Shown piece after piece: positions 58,601 to 64,000 of a stretch of DNA of 64,000 nt. Origin of the DNA: an uncultured Candidatus Saccharibacteria bacterium (GTDB lineage: Bacteria > Patescibacteriota > Saccharimonadia > Saccharimonadales > Saccharimonadaceae). The position numbers were made by a program, and so were the translations under genes. The stretch's first letter is position 1. Every line of letters starts with the position of its first letter. Where the stretch lies: NCBI GenBank assembly GCA_947169915.1, contig CAMVRN010000005.1, positions 1 to 64,000 of the forward strand. Reading direction: 5' to 3'. The notes under the pieces are model-generated. The model worked only from the letters and a program-made list of their open reading frames with translations. It made no database searches and had not been told where the DNA came from.

Positions 58601-59938
58601 ATGGTGGGTGTTTTTCTTTATGTCGGCAAGTGTACTTTAATTTTTTTCGGAAAGGAAGTGTTTTATTTGGATGGTTTTAACTATTTTCCTAGATTAAACA
58701 TTAATAAGCGTCTGCTAGCGAGGGCTGAAGCAATGTTCAATGAACGTTCGCTTAGTGCAAATCTCTTCTTCGATGAAGGTAGCCAAAAAGCTCATCTTCT
58801 TCCACGCTACTATAGTTCGAAACGGCCGGTAATCTTTATCGCTCCTAGCGAGTATATCGCTTACGAAAAGGGGCATCCGTTTTGCCCGTTCGGGGATAAC
58901 CTGATAAACAAATGTTTTGATGCTGAGAATTCTGCATGGAAGAAATTGGTATTTCTTATCGAAGATAGAATGAGTTTGCCAGCGGACCAAAACTTGAGAA
59001 ATGTGTATTTCGGAAAAGCAGAGCTACATTCAGACCTTCGTTCAGGAAGTTTCTGGACTTTCGAGTATGCGGAACCTCGGGATGCAACACATGTTCTCTT
59101 CGAGACGTATCATTCAGCGCATCCGGTATCTATTCCGTTCAAAAAGAGCGAGAATCTCTTGGATTTCGGAGATTTCTACGAGGTCGGTGGCGCTCGGATA
59201 GGTTGTTACATTCTTACAAGCATAGTTGTAACTCCTCGAGCTACTCGGGACGAGCATAGACTTATCAAGTCAATCACTGAAGGGCCGGCCATGGATTATG
59301 CTGAAATGTTTAAAGAGGTTTTGGTACTTTCCTACTATCTTAATCTTGCCCACGAGGCGCAAACGAAGAGAATACTCAGTATTACTCCAGAATTCAAAGA
59401 AGAGCAGCAAAAGCTTATCGAAGCGCGCTATTCTGAGGAAGTTCTTGAACATATTTGTTTCGGGAAGCATTCTGTCACGTTGACTTTTGGCGGATGTCGA
59501 GAAGTTCTATATAATGACAAAAACCTCTTTGAAATCATTGATTCCTTCAGAGGAGAAATCGATGACTATAATCGCAGAGAAAAAACTTGCTGCGAACGAG
59601 AGGTCGAGCTCTATGCGAACATGCAAAAATGGTTCGAGAGAAATAAATCCATATTGAATCTTTTGAAGAGACATGGTCTCGACGGATATAGTGCAAATGT
59701 CGACAGGACGGATATGACAAAAGCAACGGTTGTGCTTGAAGGACTTGCTCCTATGGGTCCTAGAAAAAAATGGGTTGAAACTTTTTATTATATTCATTTT
59801 ATCGATTCATTCGGAACCTGGATTAGGGGCGAAGTAGCGCTACGCTATCGAAATCTTGAAGCTGTAGAAAAATTTATAAAGGCAAGCAACCAGGAATCGA
59901 AACCTAAAAAGAAAACAGAAGAAAAACCCAAGGAATAA
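58601..59938 (+). CDS. Unknown protein, 445 aa, between rplK and cdsA
   Basis: I do not recognise this protein. It looks soluble, with no signal peptide that I trust: the first 22 residues of the track ORF are hydrophobic, but AAAGGAAG sits 8 nt before a TTG at 58667 (LDGFNYFPRL), which may be the real start. Features: PRYYSSKRPVIFIAPSEYIAY, an Asp-rich middle, a CC pair (EKTCCEREVEL), a helical region around residues 255-345, and a Lys/Glu-rich tail ending KKKTEEKPKE. It is single, on the opposite strand to its neighbours, and ends at a shared terminator with rplK. Its presence splits the usual rplK-rplA pair. Confidence 0.75.
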   Translation: MVGVFLYVGKCTLIFFGKEVFYLDGFNYFPRLNINKRLLARAEAMFNERSLSANLFFDEGSQKAHLLPRYYSSKRPVIFIAPSEYIAYEKGHPFCPFGDNLINKCFDAENSAWKKLVFLIEDRMSLPADQNLRNVYFGKAELHSDLRSGSFWTFEYAEPRDATHVLFETYHSAHPVSIPFKKSENLLDFGDFYEVGGARIGCYILTSIVVTPRATRDEHRLIKSITEGPAMDYAEMFKEVLVLSYYLNLAHEAQTKRILSITPEFKEEQQKLIEARYSEEVLEHICFGKHSVTLTFGGCREVLYNDKNLFEIIDSFRGEIDDYNRREKTCCEREVELYANMQKWFERNKSILNLLKRHGLDGYSANVDRTDMTKATVVLEGLAPMGPRKKWVETFYYIHFIDSFGTWIRGEVALRYRNLEAVEKFIKASNQESKPKKKTEEKPKE

Positions 59939-59952
59939 AAACACTACCATCC

Positions 59953-59982
59953 AAAAATCCCCCGTAGACTGGGGGATTTTTT
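59953..59982. terminator. Bidirectional terminator between the 445-aa gene and rplK
   Basis: ATCCCCC (59957-59963), loop of 7, GGGGGAT (59971-59977), followed by T-run on the plus strand and A-run before it. Confidence 0.88.
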
Positions 59983-59994
59983 ATTCGGCTTTGA

Positions 59995-60423
59995 TTAGTC
60001 AACGACTTCGACGCCCATAGAGCGAGCAGTGCCAGCAACGACTTTCACGGCGCCATCTAGGTCGATTGCATTCATTTGTTTCATTTTCTTGTTTGCAATC
60101 TCTTCGAGTTGAGCGCGGGTGATTTTTCCGACTTTTTCGGTGTTTGGGCGGCCAGAACCTTTTTCGAGTTTGATGGTTTCACGAATGAGATCATCAACTG
60201 GTTGACCAAGGCAGACCCAATCGAAAGTGCGGTCTTCATATACTTTGATATGAACGATAACGTTCTTACCCATGTATTCTTTAGTCGCTTCGTTGAATGG
60301 GTTGATGAAGTCCATCATGTTCAGGCCCCATTGACCGAGAGTGGAACCAACTGGAGGTCCGGCAGTAGCCTTACCACCAGGGATGCGAAGTTTCAAATTT
60401 CCAATGACTTGTTTTTGTGCCAT
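59995..60423 (-). CDS. rplK: 50S ribosomal protein L11 (uL11)
   Basis: 142 residues, normal length. Binds 23S rRNA with L10/L12 and helps factor binding. Family motifs: LRIPGGKATAGPPVGSTLGQWGLNMMDF, FDWVCLGQPVDDLI, KITRAQLEEIANKKM and the C-terminal ARSMGVEVVD. It has its own TGGTATAAT promoter after nusG and ends at a terminator, so rplA does not follow. Confidence 0.97.
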   Translation of the reverse strand: MAQKQVIGNLKLRIPGGKATAGPPVGSTLGQWGLNMMDFINPFNEATKEYMGKNVIVHIKVYEDRTFDWVCLGQPVDDLIRETIKLEKGSGRPNTEKVGKITRAQLEEIANKKMKQMNAIDLDGAVKVVAGTARSMGVEVVD

Positions 60424-60474
60424 GAAATATATTTCCTAGTTTAAGTTTATTCTATAGAATGCGTAACGTGCGTA

Positions 60475-60483
60475 ATTATACCA
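60475..60483 (-). promoter_or_regulatory. Extended -10 promoter of rplK
   Basis: TGGTATAAT on the minus strand just after the nusG stop codon. The leader then has a palindrome ATTCTATAGAAT. Confidence 0.6.
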
Positions 60484-60489
60484 AATATA

Positions 60490-61035
60490 TTAGATTTTGG
60501 CAACTTGGAGAGCATCAAGCTCGACAGGTGTTTCACGGCCGAACATGGAGACCATGACTTTAAGTTTGCCTTTGTCGGCATCAATTTCGGAAATAGCACC
60601 TTCGAAGCCCTTGAACGGACCGTCGGTGACGGATACGACTTCGCCGATTTCGTAGTTGACGGAATATTTCGGGTCTTCAACGCCCATGCGTTTCTTGATT
60701 TTAGCGATTTCTTTCTCAGAAACTGGGGTTGGTTGAGTGCCGTTGCCGATAAAACCAGTAACGCCTGGAGTATTGCGGATGATATACCAAGTTTCATCGG
60801 AGAGTTTCATCTCAACGAGAACGTAACCTTGGAAAATCTTACGGTCAACAACTTTGCGCTTGCCGTTTTTAATCTCGATTTGTTTTTCTTTCGGGACAAT
60901 TGCGTCAAAAATCTTATCGGCAAAATCAACTGAATTTGCGCGTTGTCTAATAGAATCGGCGACTTTGTCTTCGTATCCGCCGTAGGTACTAATTGCATAC
61001 CAAGCGCGGGTGTCGTCATAGCGGTTTACTGCCAT
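60490..61035 (-). CDS. nusG: Transcription termination/antitermination factor NusG
   Basis: 181 residues. N-terminal NGN domain ([49 protein letters not shown]) and a C-terminal KOW domain ([32 protein letters not shown]). Binds RNA polymerase and couples it to the ribosome. It follows secE by 19 bases with AAAGGAGAG before the ATG. Confidence 0.97.
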   Translation of the reverse strand: MAVNRYDDTRAWYAISTYGGYEDKVADSIRQRANSVDFADKIFDAIVPKEKQIEIKNGKRKVVDRKIFQGYVLVEMKLSDETWYIIRNTPGVTGFIGNGTQPTPVSEKEIAKIKKRMGVEDPKYSVNYEIGEVVSVTDGPFKGFEGAISEIDADKGKLKVMVSMFGRETPVELDALQVAKI

Positions 61036-61054
61036 ATTTTATTTCTCTCCTTTA

Positions 61055-61408
61055 TTATTTAAGAATTAAGCTGAAAATCCAATCGAAAAGGATATCGAGC
61101 GCAACTAGGAAGGTGATAAAGATTGCGGTATAAACGAATACTGCGAGCACCATTTTCCAAGTGGCTTTGCGGTTCGGCCAGCGAACTTGACGTAACTCGC
61201 GCCATGAATCGCGTAGGTAATGTCCAAAAGTGACAAATGGACGGATTAGAATGAACGGTTTTTTGCCAGTTTCTTTCTTTTCCTTTACCTTTTTGTCGGC
61301 CTTTTTTGCTTCTTTTTTCGGCTTAGAATCTTTTGGCTTCTTTGGGGCTTCAAGAATCTCTTCCGGTTTTGGAGTATCATTGGCTTTTATGCGAGTGACG
61401 TGCGCCAT
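61055..61408 (-). CDS. secE: Preprotein translocase subunit SecE
   Basis: 117 residues. A long basic N-terminal region (Lys-rich, about 1-55) is followed by the conserved amphipathic part RDSWRELRQVRWPNRKATWK and one membrane segment (MVLAVFVYTAIFITFLVALDILF). It clamps SecY in the translocon. In the usual secE-nusG order. Confidence 0.94.
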   Translation of the reverse strand: MAHVTRIKANDTPKPEEILEAPKKPKDSKPKKEAKKADKKVKEKKETGKKPFILIRPFVTFGHYLRDSWRELRQVRWPNRKATWKMVLAVFVYTAIFITFLVALDILFDWIFSLILK

Positions 61409-61455
61409 ATATTCCTTTCTTTCCTATAAAAAATAACTCTAATGAGTCTGTCAAT

Positions 61456-61484
61456 AATATAACAAACTTCTCGTAAAATGTAAA
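61456..61484 (-). promoter_or_regulatory. Promoter of secE-nusG
   Basis: TTTACA (61484-61479), 17-nt spacer, TATATT (61461-61456). A second possible -35 TTGACA lies nearer to the gene. Confidence 0.65.
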
Positions 61485-61496
61485 GGATTCTTGCTT

Positions 61497-63575
61497 TCAC
61501 GAAACGTTCTCTGGTGTCTCGGACATATCTTGTGTCGTCTTGGAATTCATCTTTTTTGCGCGCTCCGCAACTATCTCGGGCGCAAGTCGATGTGCAATTT
61601 CGTTGAAGCGGGCATGTTCTCGACACATAAGCTCATCTTTTTCCGCATCTCTGACCAAGTTTTTTTCAAAGCCAAGCCATTGACCGTCTTTTTCATGAGT
61701 GTCGCCAGGACCTTCTGCGTTTGGACTTATATCGGAGCGGCTTTTGCCACTTCGGACACGTGTAGCTATGTGGTGGTCGAGCATGAGCTTGTCGACTGCA
61801 TCAGATGGGTCACCATCGTAAAAGACGAGATGCTTCGGTCTTTGTTCTGGATGTTGCTCAAAATACTGTTGCCAGTATGCTTCTGAGCTGATTGGGTTTT
61901 CGGCTTTTTTGAATCCGAAGCAACGTGATTCGAGAGAATATCGTAAGAGAATGCGGAAGCTCTCCTCCTCGTCCATGTCATCGATAATAAAGCCGTCGCT
62001 TTCGGCGCGTTGTTTCAGAAGACTATCATCAGCGAGACGGGTTCGGTTGACTAATAAATCATCTTTTTTATCAAAAAGTTTTTGGGCTAATTCTTCTTCG
62101 AGGCCGAATTCGTCCTTGAGGCGAGCGAGTAAGGCCTCACATTTATCTCGGCTATCAATCAAATCGTAGGAAATGGTTCCGTATTCACTAAAACACCCAT
62201 CTTTTTCTAAAGTCTCAATTGCACGAGTAACGGATTGAACGACTGCTTCGTCTAAGAATGGTTCGCGGATTTTATCGCCATTTGGACCGATACTCTCAAC
62301 GGTTTCATAAACGGACCCAGTTTCCGGAGAAACTTCGGCAGATTTTGGGAGGAACACAATTCCCGAGTCAAGCGAGATGCGGCCGTTTTCGCTCCAAACA
62401 AAAGTATCGTTCCATTTGCGTTCTGAGTTAACTTGAGCCGTATCGAAACCGCCACCAACGTGACCGCCGAAGCGATGCTGAGAAGCGATTACGTCGATTG
62501 GGAAGACATAAAATGTCTCATTGCCTTTCTCGGCGCCGTAGGTTTCATTCAGAACGGTGTTTCGGCCGACATGGATAGCAGTGACATCACTCCAAGGTTC
62601 GGCGGAAGCCCAAGTGCTATTCATCGGCAAAACCCTCACGCAATGGTCGGCGACTTCTTCGATAGATTTGCCTTTAGCTAGCTCTTCATCGATACTCTTT
62701 CCTCTCTCCTCTACGCTAATCTCAAGTGTACGTCGGACGTCATCTTCTGTAAAACCGACGGGTGGAAGGCCGTAGTATACCTCGCTGGCAGCATGAAGAC
62801 ATTTACCAGTTTCCAGCATTTCTGTAAAACCGTGGCTAAATTTGCCCATGCCAGCAGAGTGATAGAACATGGAATTGTGGTCACGGACACCTTGGCGCGT
62901 AACATGCGATGCATAAAATGGGTTTAAACGACGCCAAAGAGCTAGGTATTCCTCGAGGCTTAGTTCGGAAAGAGCCTCAGGGGTGAGGAGTTTTTCTTTT
63001 TGTTCGACCGTAAGTGGTTCGGGATTGACTTCGTATTCCGGCTCCCTTGCGATTTCATCGAACTGCATTTTTGCTTCTCGGTCTTTTTCGTCAATCTCTC
63101 CTTCTCGGGCATCAAGTTCATATATCTGGCTTTGGATAACCGCACGGGCTTTTGCGAGCTCTAGAGTTTTCTTAGTACGAATACCGATTTTCCCGAGGAT
63201 ACGAGTAGATACTTTGCCCATGTGAGCGTTCACCGAAGCGGTCGCGTCGACTTGTTTCTTCATGAGTTCTTCACGAGTTGCCTGAATCTGCTCGAGTTCT
63301 TCTTTGCGCGCATCGACTCCAATTTGTATCTCGCCTACTTTGTCCACATGGGCAACACGAAGCGCTTCGTCAGCCTCAAATGGCGCACGGAGTGCCGCGA
63401 CTTTTTCCTCTAGCGTAAGTTCGTCTGTTTTTTCTTTATCTTCTTCTTGCTCACTTGGTTCAGTTTCGGTAGTTCTCCCTGCAAATTCAACTTTTTCTAG
63501 TGATTGAAAATCGGGCGTTTGATATTCCCCGTTATTTTCTAGTGATTCTTCTGTGGGGCGATACGCTTCTTCCAT
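61497..63575 (-). CDS. Unknown acidic protein with coiled coil, 692 aa
   Basis: I do not recognise this protein. The N-terminal about 190 residues are Glu/Lys/Gln-rich and mostly helical (EELEQIQATREELMKKQ, AKARAVIQSQIYELDAREGEIDEKDREA), a probable coiled coil. A middle part with HNSMFYHSAGMGKFSHGF, LHAASEVYYGLPPVGF and VFPIDVIASQHRFGGHVGGGFDTA looks like a folded globular domain with many His. The C-terminal part has HLVFYDGDPSDAVDKLMLDHHIA and a long Lys/Asp-rich tail. No signal peptide or membrane segment. It ends with a TGA stop, 88 bases before secE. TGATACTATACT-like signals aside, the extended TGATATACT box is 6 nt before the ATG, so the mRNA is leaderless. Confidence 0.8.
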   Translation of the reverse strand: MEEAYRPTEESLENNGEYQTPDFQSLEKVEFAGRTTETEPSEQEEDKEKTDELTLEEKVAALRAPFEADEALRVAHVDKVGEIQIGVDARKEELEQIQATREELMKKQVDATASVNAHMGKVSTRILGKIGIRTKKTLELAKARAVIQSQIYELDAREGEIDEKDREAKMQFDEIAREPEYEVNPEPLTVEQKEKLLTPEALSELSLEEYLALWRRLNPFYASHVTRQGVRDHNSMFYHSAGMGKFSHGFTEMLETGKCLHAASEVYYGLPPVGFTEDDVRRTLEISVEERGKSIDEELAKGKSIEEVADHCVRVLPMNSTWASAEPWSDVTAIHVGRNTVLNETYGAEKGNETFYVFPIDVIASQHRFGGHVGGGFDTAQVNSERKWNDTFVWSENGRISLDSGIVFLPKSAEVSPETGSVYETVESIGPNGDKIREPFLDEAVVQSVTRAIETLEKDGCFSEYGTISYDLIDSRDKCEALLARLKDEFGLEEELAQKLFDKKDDLLVNRTRLADDSLLKQRAESDGFIIDDMDEEESFRILLRYSLESRCFGFKKAENPISSEAYWQQYFEQHPEQRPKHLVFYDGDPSDAVDKLMLDHHIATRVRSGKSRSDISPNAEGPGDTHEKDGQWLGFEKNLVRDAEKDELMCREHARFNEIAHRLAPEIVAERAKKMNSKTTQDMSETPENVS

Positions 63576-63581
63576 AAGGAA

Positions 63582-63590
63582 AGTATATCA
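63582..63590 (-). promoter_or_regulatory. Extended -10 promoter of the 692-aa gene
   Basis: TGATATACT on the minus strand, then TTCCTT, then ATG at 63575: the 6-nt leaderless spacing again. Confidence 0.6.
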
Positions 63591-63598
63591 CGCTATAG

Positions 63599-64000
63599 CT
63601 ATTTTCTGCTAGTGCTAATCAATCTCGCATGAACTACTAGCTTTTCGACATCGTTATAGCAAGTCGAGAGAGTCAAAATCGTGTCGTCTGGGGATAGACT
63701 CGAGTCAATTTCATATCGGCTACGGCTCTTTAACATCTTGAAGAAATTGTAGGCTTCGGTGTCGGACGAAAACTTTGTTTTTAGATAATCAGAAGTAGTT
63801 GGAATTGTATAGATAGAGAAAATTTGCCACTTTTTAGAGTTATTTTCGGTTGCTGTGCGAACGATAAGGTTATCGTCGTTCTTAATCCAATCCTCGTTTA
63901 GCATATTTTTAATCGTGCCAAACATTGTGAGGTCGAAACGACCATGAGCATAGATTATATTATTACGGTCTTCAAGGTCTTTGGGATTACGATAGTCGAG
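63599..64000 (-). CDS. Class B-like sortase, 5' end beyond the window
   Basis: The frame stays open to base 64000, so the track start at 63925 (MFGTIKNML) is internal; 133 residues are visible. The order fits sortase B: NNIIYAHGRFDLTMFG holds the catalytic His, IFSIYTIPTTSDYL follows, then DTILTLSTCY with the catalytic Cys, then EKLVVHARLI. Sortases cut surface proteins at a sorting signal and join them to the cell wall or to each other. The catalytic Arg before VVH in typical SrtB (DARFVVH) is Lys here. No substrate with a complete LPXTG-type signal is in the window; the APNTG tail at 30.2 kb is the nearest. Confidence 0.85.
   Translation of the reverse strand, partial: LDYRNPKDLEDRNNIIYAHGRFDLTMFGTIKNMLNEDWIKNDDNLIVRTATENNSKKWQIFSIYTIPTTSDYLKTKFSSDTEAYNFFKMLKSRSRYEIDSSLSPDDTILTLSTCYNDVEKLVVHARLISTSRK

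Noticed and set aside
13421-61499. Recoding of TGA as glycine or tryptophan (Gracilibacteria/Absconditabacteria code)
   Set aside because: TGA ends nifS, gap, nrdR, the hydrolase, xth and the 692-aa gene at sensible places, and open frames contain no in-frame TGA.

Overview
This window looks like a piece of a Candidatus Saccharibacteria (TM7, Patescibacteria/CPR) chromosome. The grounds are the very compact layout (no gap above about 130 bases, many 1- to 4-base overlaps between genes), shortened enzymes (MetK of 322 residues, GpsA of 283), scattered ribosomal operons, and giant secreted surface proteins including a FISUMP/InlB-repeat protein. TGA is used as a real stop in several overlapping gene pairs (for example ftsZ-side nrdR into its neighbour, and nifS into iscU), which argues against the recoded Absconditabacteria and Gracilibacteria. 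The taxon is inferred from gene content and was not tested by a search. I see no tRNA or rRNA genes, no insertion sequences, no prophage and no CRISPR array.

Layout. 1-5.8 kb: the 3' part of a giant repeat protein. 5.9-7.5 kb: rlmH, then rplJ-rplL behind an L10-type leader. 7.5-12.8 kb: dus, gpsA and a fused SF1 helicase-nuclease. 13-14.6 kb: nifS-iscU for Fe-S assembly. 14.6-18.6 kb: gap, rpiB, an rpe-like gene, a PfkB kinase and a LOG-family gene in one central-carbon operon. 18.6-20.7 kb: an unknown protein and rpsL-rpsG. 20.8-26 kb: a 1282-residue surface protein with two small membrane TPR-like proteins. 26-39.3 kb: tig, a GlcD-like oxidase, tdk-tmk, an acidic secreted protein, ileS with a two-subunit ABC exporter, and ftsZ-nrdR. 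39.3-45 kb: a second, 1802-residue surface protein related to the first. 45-50.3 kb: a five-gene cell-envelope cassette (Mur-ligase-like, alpha/beta hydrolase, DegT-like, two FemAB-like). 50.4-53.8 kb: rpsJ, metK under a SAM riboswitch, a GT4 glycosyltransferase and a CDP-alcohol phosphatidyltransferase. 53.8-56.6 kb: a degenerate ribokinase-fold protein, xth, smpB and a secreted HNH nuclease. 56.7-61.4 kb: rplA (with an L1 site of its own), cdsA, an unknown 445-residue protein, rplK, nusG and secE. 61.5-64 kb: a 692-residue unknown and a class B sortase cut by the window end.

How they fit together. Much of the window serves the cell surface: giant secreted Cys-pair repeat proteins, a sortase, an exporter, peptidoglycan-bridge-like enzymes and lipid head-group enzymes. 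The rest is translation and core metabolism. Regulation can be read directly at several places: a SAM riboswitch (metK), an L10 leader (rplJL), an L1-mimic leader (rplA), a palindromic operator candidate, and a recurring leaderless promoter design in which an extended -10 box sits exactly 6 nt before the ATG.

The best candidates for something undescribed are the paired giant secreted proteins with a shared C-terminal domain ending in LPPR[FY], and the truncated-Mur-ligase/DegT/FemAB cassette. The NrdR without zinc-ribbon cysteines is a further clear oddity.
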